Shown: positions 47,210 to 56,566, numbered from the stretch's first letter. The stretch: DNA of 59,868 nt from CAZWKQ01 sp964634005 (GCA_964634005.1 CAZWKQ010000015.1:1-59868); one strand, 5' to 3'. Program-made: numbers and translations. The notes: a model not told the origin generated them from the sequence alone.

Positions 47210-47244
47210 CAAAATTATTTTCTAATGTTGCAATCTATTTGCAA
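47210..47244 (-). promoter_or_regulatory. cas10 operon promoter with shared WYL-type operator
   Basis: On the - strand a 20-base element (+ strand ATGTTGCAATCTATTTGCAA, 47225-47244) is identical to the operator half at 34646-34665. After 7 bases comes TAATTTTG (47217-47210) and then TA. This spacing and -7 sequence equal those of the HNH-cas1 operon promoter. The element lies inside the last codons of cas6, 88 bases before the cas10 start. Confidence 0.75.
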
Positions 47245-47908
47245 TTTTCTGTTTTACCATACCATAACCTAAACTTACACTTTTACCTAATCCTATATAA
47301 TTGGGTATAAATACATTACAATTAAAGTCCACATTAAACCCCATTATTTTCTCGCCTTTTAATGAAACAAGTTTTGTCTCTTTTAAATCCTTGATTTTTA
47401 ATTCTATGGGTTTATCTATAGTCCATTCAATACCTTTTGCAAATGAAATTATATTTGCTGTTAATGTTTTTTCGAGGAAACTAATTCTGTCCGACAAACT
47501 CTCAATTTCTTTATATTTCTTATAATTATCCTGATTTAAAGCAATCCAGTTTTGTATAGAGTAATCAAACTTTTTGTCCCATACTTGCATAGTAAACTGA
47601 TTCAACTGTATGCTTTTTATTTTCATCTCCAAAATTCTATCACTGATTTTTAAATCCCACGAACTGTTCTCGAAAAATTTATGTATTTCGTCCACTCCAT
47701 AATCTATACATTGAATTGCAGGACTATTTTTAATAATTTTGTATTGTATAAGGGGATATCGGTAAACGTATGTATTTCCTGAAAGATGATTGTGAAAAAC
47801 TATATTTTCTTTTCCTACCTTATCGACAATAGCTCCTCTGAAAGCAGGTAATTCGTATCCTTTGATATTTGTATCGAATTGTACTGTGAGTAACCTGATT
47901 TTTTTCAT
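47222..47908 (-). CDS. cas6: Cas6 crRNA-processing endonuclease
   Basis: This 228-residue protein is of the Cas6 family (Cas6b-like pattern), which cuts the CRISPR transcript within each repeat. The N-terminal ferredoxin-like strand is IRLLTVQFDTNIKG; HNHLSGNTYVYRYPLIQYK (about 39-57) contains candidate catalytic histidines. The C-terminal NYIGLGKSVSLGYG is the glycine-rich loop. It lies upstream of cas10 but has its own promoter; a second promoter starts cas10 inside and just after its end. Divergent from gyrB across a 182-base gap to the gyrB frame. Confidence 0.85.
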   Translation of the reverse strand: MKKIRLLTVQFDTNIKGYELPAFRGAIVDKVGKENIVFHNHLSGNTYVYRYPLIQYKIIKNSPAIQCIDYGVDEIHKFFENSSWDLKISDRILEMKIKSIQLNQFTMQVWDKKFDYSIQNWIALNQDNYKKYKEIESLSDRISFLEKTLTANIISFAKGIEWTIDKPIELKIKDLKETKLVSLKGEKIMGFNVDFNCNVFIPNYIGLGKSVSLGYGMVKQKIANRLQH

Positions 47909-47946
47909 AATTAGTTAAAATTTTAATTTAGTGTGTATTACTTATT

Positions 47947-47954
47947 CAAAACTA
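47947..47954 (-). promoter_or_regulatory. Candidate -7 element for cas6
   Basis: On the - strand TAGTTTTG fits TAnnTTTG, 38 bases before the start codon; a second match TAAATTTG lies at 47959-47966. There is no TTGCAA dyad here, so cas6 may be expressed independently of the WYL-type operator. Confidence 0.45.
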
Positions 47955-48062
47955 ATCACAAATTTAAAAAATTTTTAATAAAAAAACATTTTTTGTAATT
48001 TTTTTTAATAAAAAAAGGCTGCAATATATATTGAAACAAACAAATTAAACGACTCAAAAAAC

Positions 48063-48093
48063 TTGTTTAAATCGAATAGAATTTGTAATTTTG
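48063..48093 (+). promoter_or_regulatory. gyrB promoter
   Basis: TTG at 48063-48065 and TAATTTTG at 48086-48093, 20 bases apart, fit the Bacteroidetes -33/-7 pattern. The -7 overlaps a TTG that would otherwise extend the gyrB frame, which supports the ATG at 48127 as the start. Confidence 0.6.
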
Positions 48094-48126
48094 AAACAAA
48101 ATCAATACTATCATAATACATTATAT

Positions 48127-50097
48127 ATGAGCGAATTAGAATTAGATGAGCAGTTAAAAGAACAAAATGGTTACACAGCCGAGAATATTCAGGTTTTAGA
48201 AGGTTTAGAAGCAGTTAGGAAACGTCCTGCAATGTATATCGGTGATATAAACGTTAAAGGATTACATCACTTAGTTTATGAAGTTGTTGATAATTCGATA
48301 GATGAGGCCCTGGCAGGATATTGCAACAGAATTGAAGTTACAATTTTGCCCGATAACTCTATTTCGGTGTTAGACAATGGCCGAGGTATCCCTACCGATA
48401 TTCACGAAAAAGAAGGACGTTCGGCTCTTGAGGTTGTTATGACAGTACTTCATGCCGGAGGTAAATTCGATAAAGGCTCTTATAAAGTTTCAGGGGGTTT
48501 ACACGGGGTTGGAGTTTCTTGTGTTAATGCTCTCTCGAAATACCTTAAAGTAGAAGTTTTCAGAAACGGCAAATCATATATACAGGAGTATGAATGCGGA
48601 AATCCATTGTATCCTGTTAAAGAAAACGGAACTACCGATCAAACCGGAACAAAAGTTACTTTTACACCCGACGATAGTATTTTTATTACCAAAGAATACA
48701 GTTTCGATATATTATCATCGCGTATGCGTGAACTTGCTTTCCTTAATAAAGGAATAACTATCATTTTGAACGATATGCGCGAAAAGGACGAAAACGGAAA
48801 TTATATCAGCGAAACATATTATTCCGAAAGGGGCTTGATAGATTTTATCGAATATCTTGATGCAGTTCGCGAAAAACTTATGCCTGAGCCTATTTTTATC
48901 GAAGGAGAAAAAAACAATACTCCTATAGAAATAGCAATGCAATATAATACCTCTTTCACCGAAAATATTCATTCGTATGTAAATAATATCAACACTCACG
49001 AAGGAGGAACCCATCTTTCGGGATTCAGAAGAGCTTTAACAAGAACATTGAAATCGTATGCCGAAAAATCGGGTATGCTCGACAAAATTAAATTCGACAT
49101 AAACGGAGATGATTTCAGAGAAGGATTAACGGCAATAATATCGGTAAAAGTACAGGAGCCTCAGTTTGAAGGGCAAACCAAAACAAAGCTCGGCAACTCT
49201 GAAGTTATGGGATATGTTGATCAGCTTGTAAGTGAGTTGTTAAATAATTTTCTCGAAGAACATCCCAAGGAAGCTCGGTTGATAGTGAATAAAGTGATTT
49301 TAGCAGCCACGGCACGCCATGCAGCACGAAAAGCAAGAGAGTTGGTTCAACGCAAAAATGTGTTGTCAAGCTCAGGTTTGCCCGGAAAACTTGCCGATTG
49401 TTCGGAAAAAGACCCTGCAAAATGCGAAATTTATTTAGTTGAGGGCGATTCGGCAGGTGGTACTGCCAAACAAGGCAGAGACAGACGTTTTCAGGCTATT
49501 TTGCCTCTTAGAGGTAAAATATTGAACGTTGAAAAAGCTATGCAACACAAAATTTTCGACAGCGAAGAAATAAAAAACATTTTCACTGCACTTGGCGTAA
49601 GCATTGGTACCGAAGACGACAGTAAAGCGCTGAATCTTGAAAAACTTCGTTATCACAAAATTATAATAATGACCGATGCCGATGTTGACGGAAGCCACAT
49701 AGCAACTCTTATCCTTACATTCTTTTTCAGATACATGAAAGAAATGATTGAGCAAGGATATGTTTATATTGCCACTCCCCCACTTTACTTGATAAAGAAA
49801 GGCAAAGAAGAAAGGTATTGCTGGACAGAGGAAGAAAGAGCAAAAATTGTTGAAGAATTTTCAGCTAATGGAAAAGATAGCGGAATTCATATTCAAAGAT
49901 ATAAAGGTCTTGGAGAAATGAACGCAGAACAATTGTGGGACACAACCATGAATCCCGCATTCAGAACATTAAGACAGGTTACTATTGAAAACGGCTCTGA
50001 AGCCGATAGAATTTTCTCGATGCTTATGGGCGATGAAGTTCCACCAAGACGCGAGTTTATCGAAAAAAATGCCAAATACGCCAGAATTGACGCTTAA
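48127..50097 (+). CDS. gyrB: DNA gyrase subunit B
   Basis: This 656-residue type II topoisomerase ATPase subunit works with GyrA to introduce negative supercoils. The GHKL ATPase has EVVDNSIDEALAG and GRGIPTDIH, then GGLHGVGVSCVNALS. The TOPRIM domain has LVEGDSAGGTAKQGRD and MTDADVDGSHIATL, and the tail has QRYKGLGEMNAEQLWDTTMN, the GyrB rather than ParE form. It is bounded by its own promoter and a terminator. It marks the right border of the CRISPR island. Confidence 0.96.
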   Translation: MSELELDEQLKEQNGYTAENIQVLEGLEAVRKRPAMYIGDINVKGLHHLVYEVVDNSIDEALAGYCNRIEVTILPDNSISVLDNGRGIPTDIHEKEGRSALEVVMTVLHAGGKFDKGSYKVSGGLHGVGVSCVNALSKYLKVEVFRNGKSYIQEYECGNPLYPVKENGTTDQTGTKVTFTPDDSIFITKEYSFDILSSRMRELAFLNKGITIILNDMREKDENGNYISETYYSERGLIDFIEYLDAVREKLMPEPIFIEGEKNNTPIEIAMQYNTSFTENIHSYVNNINTHEGGTHLSGFRRALTRTLKSYAEKSGMLDKIKFDINGDDFREGLTAIISVKVQEPQFEGQTKTKLGNSEVMGYVDQLVSELLNNFLEEHPKEARLIVNKVILAATARHAARKARELVQRKNVLSSSGLPGKLADCSEKDPAKCEIYLVEGDSAGGTAKQGRDRRFQAILPLRGKILNVEKAMQHKIFDSEEIKNIFTALGVSIGTEDDSKALNLEKLRYHKIIIMTDADVDGSHIATLILTFFFRYMKEMIEQGYVYIATPPLYLIKKGKEERYCWTEEERAKIVEEFSANGKDSGIHIQRYKGLGEMNAEQLWDTTMNPAFRTLRQVTIENGSEADRIFSMLMGDEVPPRREFIEKNAKYARIDA

Positions 50098-50115
50098 TTA
50101 ACAATTTTGCCCACT

Positions 50116-50150
50116 AAAAACTCCTTTTTGAAAGACAAAAGGAGTTTTTT
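50116..50150 (+). terminator. Terminator between gyrB and yqgE
   Basis: AAAAACTCCTTTT and AAAAGGAGTTTTTT form a perfect stem with a short loop and a T run on the + strand; the A-rich arm gives a T run on the - strand too, so it may serve both convergent genes. It touches the yqgE stop codon. Confidence 0.8.
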
Positions 50151-50736
50151 AGTTCATAATAGGATTTTCGGGAAAGTTTACCCAATACGAATAATCTTCG
50201 CCAAGATTAAGTACCATCTTGTTCCAGACTTCATCAACAGGTTCTTGAAATAAAACCGATGTATCAATTTTTGAAATTACCCACGAATTTCTTTTTATCT
50301 CACCGTCGAGCTGTTTAGGAATCCACCCCGAATATCCGATAAAAAAACGTATTTTATCTTGTTCGAGTTTATGCAAAGCTGCCATTTCTTTAACAACTTC
50401 CAAATCTCCTCCCCAGTAAACACCTTCAGTTATAACATGCGAATTAGCTATTTCGGGATATTTGTGTATGTAAAAAAGACTGTTTGTTGCCACAGGTCCG
50501 CCAAGATATAGCTCAGCATCAATTTTAGGAAAATCCTTAATCAACTCGTTCATATTGACAAACAAAGGTTTATTTATAACTACTCCAAAAGTCCCTTCAT
50601 CGTTATGTTCTGCAAGTAATATTACCGAACGTTTGAAGTAATAATCCTGCATAAACGGCTCCGATATAAGCATCTTTCCTTTAGAAGGCTTGATACTGCT
50701 GGGTTTTATATTTAATATTTTATTTAAATTGTTCAT
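50149..50736 (-). CDS. YqgE/AlgH family protein (UPF0301)
   Basis: This 195-residue cytosolic protein matches the YqgE/AlgH family: KGKMLISEPFMQDYYFKRSV, LLAEHNDEGTFGVVINKPL, LYLGGPVATNSLFYIH and FFIGYSGWIPKQLDGEI. The family is widespread, structurally known, and of uncertain function (linked to alginate regulation in Pseudomonas). The length is normal. It is convergent with gyrB and divergent from murL. Confidence 0.92.
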   Translation of the reverse strand: MNNLNKILNIKPSSIKPSKGKMLISEPFMQDYYFKRSVILLAEHNDEGTFGVVINKPLFVNMNELIKDFPKIDAELYLGGPVATNSLFYIHKYPEIANSHVITEGVYWGGDLEVVKEMAALHKLEQDKIRFFIGYSGWIPKQLDGEIKRNSWVISKIDTSVLFQEPVDEVWNKMVLNLGEDYSYWVNFPENPIMN

Positions 50737-50762
50737 TTTAATAATTGTTTTAACAAATTTAC

Positions 50763-50770
50763 TAATTTTG
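50763..50770 (+). promoter_or_regulatory. Candidate -7 element for the murL-murD operon
   Basis: TAATTTTG matches TAnnTTTG and lies 32 bases before the start codon at 50803. Confidence 0.5.
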
Positions 50771-50802
50771 GTATTTATTTACAAACAAATATTGTACCAT
50801 TT

Positions 50803-52182
50803 ATGCAAATAAAACTCAATCAACAACTTTTTGAAAATTTCAGGCATAAATATACTACATTCAATTACGAAAAGTATGATTTAAAGATTAAAAATAATTC
50901 AATTTTATGTGAATTTGACTTTAATATTGATAATAAATACTTTTTTAAACCAACTTTCGAAATACCTGAAAGAAGTTTTTTTAATATCAAAAGTATTCCC
51001 GACCAACTGCTTAATAATATTGTATTTAACATTGGAATGATTGAGCTTATAAGCTATTGGAAAGCAACTTGTTCACCCAAGATTATAGTTAAACCTTTTA
51101 AATTAAACAACGAACAGATAAATTTCTGGAAAAAGATATATTTCAACGGTTTGGGAGAATTTTTTTACTTAAACTCAATAACTACAAATATCGATGATTT
51201 TGTTGACATAATGTCAGACTCGAAAAACGAAACACAAAAAACCGACATTTTGACAGAAAATGCAATAATAGTTCCTATAGGCGGAGGCAAAGATTCTGTG
51301 GTAAGTTTAGAATTACTGAAAAAACTACCTTACAGAATTACCCCTTTAATAATGAACCCTCGCAAAGCCACTACCGATACAGTTAATATTGCCGGTTTCG
51401 GTATTGAAAAAACAATAATAATAAACCGAAGCATACATCCAGAGTTGTTAAAACTCAATGAGCTTGGCTTTTTGAACGGTCATACTCCTTTTTCGGCCTT
51501 GCTTGCATTTTATACTCTTTTAGCATCGGCTTTAAACAACAGCAATCATATTGCCTTATCGAACGAATCGAGTGCTAATGAAACCACTGTTGAAAATTCA
51601 AATGTAAATCATCAATATTCAAAATCATTCGAATTTGAAAAAGATTTCAGGGAATATACCGAAAAATACATTTCCGGTAGCTTCAACTATTTCAGTTTTC
51701 TGCGTCCGCTGTCGGAAATTCAAATAGGGAAAATATTTTCCCGTTTTACAAAATATCATTTAGCTTTCAGAAGTTGCAATGTAGGCAGTAAAAATGATAC
51801 ATGGTGCGGGAAATGCCCAAAATGTCTTTTTGCATTTATTATTCTTTCGCCTTATATTGAAAGAAACAAAATGATTGAAATTTTTGGAAGCGATTTACTG
51901 AATGATGAAGATTTACTGTTTTATTTCGAGCAACTGATAGGTATTGAAAAAGTTAAACCTTTTGAATGTATCGGAACCGTGAGCGAAGTTAATATTGCCG
52001 TTAACTTAATTATCAAAAAAATCGGCGAAAACGAACTACCATATCTTTTGAAATATTACAAATCGGCAAATTTATACGAAAAATATTCGAACTTGGATTT
52101 TAAGACTGAAATTAACAATATTGAAAATAATCACTTTCTTACTGATGAATTTATTAAACTGATTAAAGATGAACTTTACTGA
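50803..52182 (+). CDS. murL: MurL-like UDP-MurNAc-L-Ala-L-Glu epimerase
   Basis: This 459-residue protein contains a PP-loop-type nucleotide site IVPIGGGKDSVVSLELL (about 156-172), SNESSANETTVENSNVNHQY and a Cys cluster CNVGSKNDTWCGKCPKC (about 325-341). These are features I associate with MurL, the Xanthomonas enzyme that epimerises the terminal L-Glu of UDP-MurNAc-L-Ala-L-Glu to D-Glu using ATP. The immediate, overlapping neighbour is a MurD, as in the Xanthomonas murD2-murL pair. The PP-loop alone would also allow an unrelated ATP pyrophosphatase, so the neighbour is an important part of the call. Confidence 0.78.
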   Translation: MQIKLNQQLFENFRHKYTTFNYEKYDLKIKNNSILCEFDFNIDNKYFFKPTFEIPERSFFNIKSIPDQLLNNIVFNIGMIELISYWKATCSPKIIVKPFKLNNEQINFWKKIYFNGLGEFFYLNSITTNIDDFVDIMSDSKNETQKTDILTENAIIVPIGGGKDSVVSLELLKKLPYRITPLIMNPRKATTDTVNIAGFGIEKTIIINRSIHPELLKLNELGFLNGHTPFSALLAFYTLLASALNNSNHIALSNESSANETTVENSNVNHQYSKSFEFEKDFREYTEKYISGSFNYFSFLRPLSEIQIGKIFSRFTKYHLAFRSCNVGSKNDTWCGKCPKCLFAFIILSPYIERNKMIEIFGSDLLNDEDLLFYFEQLIGIEKVKPFECIGTVSEVNIAVNLIIKKIGENELPYLLKYYKSANLYEKYSNLDFKTEINNIENNHFLTDEFIKLIKDELY

Positions 52183-53584
52183 AAAATTAAACAAACTCGG
52201 TGGATTATTTAAAAACAAAAAAGTAGCAATACTTGGTTTCGGTAAAGAAGGAATTTCGACATATCACTTTATAAAAAAATACTTTCCGGAAACATGGCTT
52301 ATTATTTCCGATATAAATGACAGTTTAGTAGAAAAACATCCATTCTTGAATAAAAGCCTGAATACTGAAATCATAACAGGTAATAATTATTTAGAAGTAT
52401 TAAATAGTGCCGATTTGATTATAAAATCTCCCGGTATTTCGCTAAAAGACAGCAGGTTTGACAAATATGAAGAAAAAATTACCAATCAAACCGACTTATT
52501 TTTAAGATTATTTTCCGAACAGGTCATCGGAATTACCGGCACTAAAGGCAAAAGTACTACTTCGAGTCTGTTGCACCATATTTTACAAAAAAACTCTATA
52601 GATTCAATTTTAGTCGGAAATATCGGATTGCCACCTTTCGAAATCATCGAAAATATCGAACAAGATACATTTATTGTTTTTGAAATGTCGTCTCATCAGT
52701 TGCAGAATATTGGAATATCTCCTCATATTTCGGTATTACTTAATATTTTCGAGGAACATCTTGACCATTATAATTCATTTAGAGAATATATAAAGGCAAA
52801 AATTGACATTGCCTATTATCAGAATGAAAAAGATTTTTTTATTTACAACTATGATAATCTGCTGTTAAAAAGCACTATTGATAAAATTGGAATTAAGTCG
52901 AAGATTTTTGAATATGGGTTAAACAAAATTGATGGCGACGGAATTTATATCGAAAACTCTAAAATTTATTCAAAAAATCAGAATACAATAATAGAAAAGG
53001 GAGATACAAATTTTAGCCGCAACATTCCGGGAAATCACAATTTGTCGAATATATTGGCAGCAATAAAAGTATGCGAAATAATTGGTTTAGAATACAATAA
53101 AGTTATTAATGCCATTTCCGATTTCAAAAGCCTCGAACATCGTTTAGAATTTGTAGGAACTTTTAATGAAATTTCTTTTTATAACGATTCGATTTCTACT
53201 ATTCCCGAAGCAACAATAGCAGCTTTAGAAACAATAGAAAAAGTTGATACTCTTATACTTGGCGGATTCGACAGAGGAATAAATTATGAATCACTTGCAT
53301 ACTATCTGGTTAATTCACAGGTCAATAATTTTATTTTTTTAGGAGAAGCAGGCAAAAGAATCCACAACGAAATATTAAAGAATGGCAAGGAGATAAATAA
53401 ACACTTCTTTTTTGCTGAAAATATGTACGAAGTTGTAGAACTTGCATTTAAAATTACTTCGAAAAATGCCTCCTGTTTGCTTTCACCCGCAGCATCAAGC
53501 TACGATTTGTTCAAAAATTTCGAACATAGAGGTAATATTTTTAAAGAAACCGTTTTGAATTATAATAAAAAAAGTACTCATTAA
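52169..53584 (+). CDS. murD: MurD-family ligase, possibly L-Glu-specific MurD2
   Basis: This 471-residue Mur ligase adds glutamate to UDP-MurNAc-L-Ala in the cytoplasmic stage of peptidoglycan synthesis. The Rossmann domain (VAILGFGKEGISTYHFIKKY), ATP loop VIGITGTKGKSTTSSLLH, FEMSSHQLQNI and a C-terminal GGFDRGINY are all present. It overlaps the murL-like gene by 14 bases, so translation is coupled. That pairing suggests that it adds L-Glu (MurD2) for later epimerisation, instead of D-Glu from a racemase. No murI is in the window. Confidence 0.9.
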   Translation: MNFTEKLNKLGGLFKNKKVAILGFGKEGISTYHFIKKYFPETWLIISDINDSLVEKHPFLNKSLNTEIITGNNYLEVLNSADLIIKSPGISLKDSRFDKYEEKITNQTDLFLRLFSEQVIGITGTKGKSTTSSLLHHILQKNSIDSILVGNIGLPPFEIIENIEQDTFIVFEMSSHQLQNIGISPHISVLLNIFEEHLDHYNSFREYIKAKIDIAYYQNEKDFFIYNYDNLLLKSTIDKIGIKSKIFEYGLNKIDGDGIYIENSKIYSKNQNTIIEKGDTNFSRNIPGNHNLSNILAAIKVCEIIGLEYNKVINAISDFKSLEHRLEFVGTFNEISFYNDSISTIPEATIAALETIEKVDTLILGGFDRGINYESLAYYLVNSQVNNFIFLGEAGKRIHNEILKNGKEINKHFFFAENMYEVVELAFKITSKNASCLLSPAASSYDLFKNFEHRGNIFKETVLNYNKKSTH

Positions 53585-53609
53585 TCGGAATTGTTTTATT
53601 TTTGTATTG

Positions 53610-53840
53610 ATGAATAAACTATTATACATATTATCAATCATATTATTCACGACAATTATTAATTCATGCTCTCAAGTATCCGATTCGGATAATATGCAGG
53701 AATTAATAAACGAAGAAAGAGAAGCTAACAAACGAGCCGAAGAATATGAAAGAAATAAAATATATGACGAAACACAAAGAGATTATCAAGTAAGAAGAAT
53801 CCCTCAACAAAAAGAAAACAACAAACCTGATGACGATTGA
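53610..53840 (+). CDS. Small lipoprotein
   Basis: This 76-residue protein has a lipoprotein signal (LLYILSIILFTTIINSC; Cys about 20). The mature part is short and highly charged, Glu/Arg/Asn-rich (NEEREANKRAEEYERNKIYD), probably an extended helix. A -7 match TATTTTTG (53597-53604) lies just upstream, which would leave a very short leader. It has no recognised family. It sits between murD and trmH on the same strand, 12 bases before trmH. Confidence 0.65.
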   Translation: MNKLLYILSIILFTTIINSCSQVSDSDNMQELINEEREANKRAEEYERNKIYDETQRDYQVRRIPQQKENNKPDDD

Positions 53841-53852
53841 AATTTGACTTTT

Positions 53853-54551
53853 ATGAAGTTGGACTATAATCAAAAATTGGATTTATTCAAATATTTAACT
53901 TCCTTTTTTTCAGAAAATAAACAACATTTAATTGAAGAAGTTATTCAAAGTCGCACAAGACACATTACAGTTGTGCTTGAAGATATTTTTCAGCCTCAAA
54001 ATGCAAGTGCGGTATTAAGAACATGTGATTGCATGGGGGTTCAGGACGTACATATTATTGAAAACAATAACAAATTTAATATTAACCCCGATGTAGAATT
54101 AGGTGCGGCAAAATGGCTTAATATTTATAACTATAATAAATTAACCAACAATACTTTAGATGCAATAGAACAGTTAAAAGACAGAAACTATAAGATTGTT
54201 GCAACAACACCTCATAAAGATGATATTCTCCTCGAAGAACTTGATATAAGCGACAAGTTGGCTCTTTTTTTCGGAACCGAAAAGGATGGACTCAGCAACG
54301 AAGTTTTAAATAATGCCGATTATTTCGTTAAAATTCCAATGTCGGGTTTTACCGAAAGTTTCAATATATCGGTATCCGCTGCCATAACAATTTATTCGTT
54401 AACTACTAGGTTGAAAAAAAACGATATCAATTGGCAATTAAGTGAAGAAGAAAAAATTGATTTAAAAATTCAGTGGGCAAGCAAGATTATTAAAATGTCG
54501 GATAAAATAATTGAAAACTATTTGGTAAAGAATAGATTAAAGCAGAATTAA
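53853..54551 (+). CDS. trmH: TrmH-family tRNA 2'-O-methyltransferase
   Basis: This 232-residue SPOUT enzyme is probably the tRNA (guanosine-18-2'-O)-methyltransferase. Motif 1 is VLEDIFQPQNASAVLRTCD with the catalytic Arg, motif 2 is ALFFGTEKDGLSNEVLN, and motif 3 is VKIPMSGFTESFNISVSAAI with the SAM-binding trefoil-knot residues. The C-terminal extension is helical. A TTG nine bases earlier is possible, but ATG 53853 is preferred. It is convergent with recQ, the stops being 1 base apart. Confidence 0.88.
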   Translation: MKLDYNQKLDLFKYLTSFFSENKQHLIEEVIQSRTRHITVVLEDIFQPQNASAVLRTCDCMGVQDVHIIENNNKFNINPDVELGAAKWLNIYNYNKLTNNTLDAIEQLKDRNYKIVATTPHKDDILLEELDISDKLALFFGTEKDGLSNEVLNNADYFVKIPMSGFTESFNISVSAAITIYSLTTRLKKNDINWQLSEEEKIDLKIQWASKIIKMSDKIIENYLVKNRLKQN

Positions 54552-54552
54552 T

Positions 54553-56460
54553 TTATTTTTCCGATTTCCAGAGAAACTCATAAGTATCAGTTTTGATGAT
54601 TTTATCGTTATCGAGCAACCATTGAATGACTTTTAAAATATTATCTTCGTCGGCATTTACTTTTTTTACGATTTCTTCTAATGTATGAGGAGATTTTAAG
54701 AGCAATGGCTTAATAATTTCGATTATTGTATTAAATTCGAGTTCCGATAATTCGATTTTATTTCTATTGATGCAAACATCGCAACTACCGCATCTTTTTG
54801 CATTTTCTTCGCCAAAGTATGACAATAATATCAAACTTCGGCACTTAGAAGTAGAGTTGATATATTCAATTACGCTATTCTTACGCTTTTCGGCATTTTG
54901 TTTTCTTACATCATACGTTTCGTGTTTAATAAAAACATCTTTGGTATCAAAACGATTTTCGATATATGTGATATAAGGTTTATTTGTTGCTTTTATATAG
55001 CTTATTATTCCGAATGATTCGAGTTTTTTAAGATTTTCTTCAATAGTATTAACATCTTCTCCTGCCCTTTTTGCAAGTTCTATTTCGCTAATTCTTACAA
55101 AATCATTAAAAACGCCTCCATACGAACGTAAAATCAGCTTGATAAAACTATCGAGTTTCGAATTTGCTACCTGAAAACGATACAATTCTTCTTTATCGAC
55201 GATTATCATAATTTTCGATGTAGTCAACGGGTCTTCATTCATCAGAATATATCCGTCTTTTTCGAGAAACTTCAATGAATTATAAGTAATAAGAGGATTC
55301 AGATTATAGTTGCCGCAAAATTCTTTTAAATCGAAAGAAAAATTTACATCTTTTCCCGATCCGACAGGAATATTAAAAAAGTTTCCGAGAGCCTGATATA
55401 TTGATTTTATAGTTTCTTTATCGGGATAAGAATTTTGAAAATTCTGATTAAGATTCAAAATATCAGATTGGTTGTAAAGAATTACGGAATACGATTTTTT
55501 TTCATCTCTGCCGGCTCTACCTGCTTCCTGAAAATAAGCTTCGAGCGAATCGGGTAAATCTAAATGAACTACAACTCTTACATCGGGTTTATCAATACCC
55601 ATTCCAAAAGCATTGGTAGCAACCATAACCGTATTTCGGTTTTGCATCCAAAGGTTTTGTTGAATATTTCTCACTTTTGGATCCAGTCCAGCGTGATAAT
55701 AGCCGGCTTTTATCCCGTTTTTGTTCAAGAACTCCGAAATTTCCATTACTTTTTTTCTGTTTCTGACATATATTATGGCTGACCCTTTTGTTTTGTCAAT
55801 AATTCTTAAAAGTCTGGCTTGCTTATCTTCGGAATTTATTACGATATATGTAAGGTTTTTTCTTTCAAATGTCTTTTGATAAACATTATTTTTTTTATAC
55901 AATAATTTTTTCTGAATATCATCAACAACATCGGGAGTTGCAGTTGCTGTAAGAGCAAGAACCGGAACCTTATCCAAATAGGCTCTTATTTTTGCAATTT
56001 CGAGATAAGGGGGTCTAAAATCGTAACCCCACTGCGAAATACAGTGAGCTTCATCTACAGCAAGCAAATTGACATTCATTTGTTTAATATGCTCTATTAC
56101 CATTTCGCTTTGCAATCGCTCGGGCGATAAATACAAAAGCTTTATATCACCGTAAACGCAATTATTCAAAGTATTTTCTATCTCTCTGAAATGCATACCG
56201 GTATAAACTGCTTTTGCTTTTATTCCTTTGTTAACAAGACTTTCGACCTGATCTTTCATAAGTGCAATTAATGGAGATATTACTATACAAATACCGGGCA
56301 TATATACAGCAGGAACCTGATAACAAATTGATTTTCCGCCTCCTGTTGGCAATAATGCTAAAGTATCGTTTCCTTCAATTACAGAAGTGATAATTTCTTC
56401 CTGTAACGGACGAAATTTGCTGTACCCCCAGTATTTAAGCAATATTTGTTTTAATGGCAT
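54553..56460 (-). CDS. recQ: RecQ-family DNA helicase
   Basis: This 635-residue 3'-5' DNA helicase acts in recombination and repair. Helicase motifs: LPTGGGKSICYQVPA (Walker A), VDEAHCISQWGYDFRPPY (DEAH and RecQ loop), ALTATATPDV, VATNAFGMGIDKPDVR and QEAGRAGRDEKKS. A zinc-binding RQC region follows with Cys residues in KCRSLILLSYFGEENAKRCG and CDVC. The end is a short winged-helix-like segment instead of a clear HRDC domain, as in the shorter Bacteroidetes RecQ paralogue. Confidence 0.94.
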   Translation of the reverse strand: MPLKQILLKYWGYSKFRPLQEEIITSVIEGNDTLALLPTGGGKSICYQVPAVYMPGICIVISPLIALMKDQVESLVNKGIKAKAVYTGMHFREIENTLNNCVYGDIKLLYLSPERLQSEMVIEHIKQMNVNLLAVDEAHCISQWGYDFRPPYLEIAKIRAYLDKVPVLALTATATPDVVDDIQKKLLYKKNNVYQKTFERKNLTYIVINSEDKQARLLRIIDKTKGSAIIYVRNRKKVMEISEFLNKNGIKAGYYHAGLDPKVRNIQQNLWMQNRNTVMVATNAFGMGIDKPDVRVVVHLDLPDSLEAYFQEAGRAGRDEKKSYSVILYNQSDILNLNQNFQNSYPDKETIKSIYQALGNFFNIPVGSGKDVNFSFDLKEFCGNYNLNPLITYNSLKFLEKDGYILMNEDPLTTSKIMIIVDKEELYRFQVANSKLDSFIKLILRSYGGVFNDFVRISEIELAKRAGEDVNTIEENLKKLESFGIISYIKATNKPYITYIENRFDTKDVFIKHETYDVRKQNAEKRKNSVIEYINSTSKCRSLILLSYFGEENAKRCGSCDVCINRNKIELSELEFNTIIEIIKPLLLKSPHTLEEIVKKVNADEDNILKVIQWLLDNDKIIKTDTYEFLWKSEK

Positions 56461-56528
56461 AAGAATATTAATTGCTTAAAACGAAATTAATAATAAAATA
56501 TTGATTTGTCAAATAATAATTTTAAAGT

Positions 56529-56566
56529 AAAAAAGCGGGAAGGCAAATTAAAACCAACCCGCTTTT
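56529..56566 (-). terminator. Intrinsic terminator after rocD
   Basis: AAAAGCGGG (56531-56539) and CCCGCTTTT (56558-56566) form a 9-base stem; on the - strand the second arm runs into TTTTTT. It lies 25 bases after the rocD stop. Confidence 0.85.

Noticed and set aside
50803..52182. PP-loop protein as a tRNA-modifying or asparagine-synthetase-like enzyme
   Set aside because: The GGGKDS loop alone would allow it, but the Cys-rich C-terminal motif and the 14-base overlap with murD fit MurL better.
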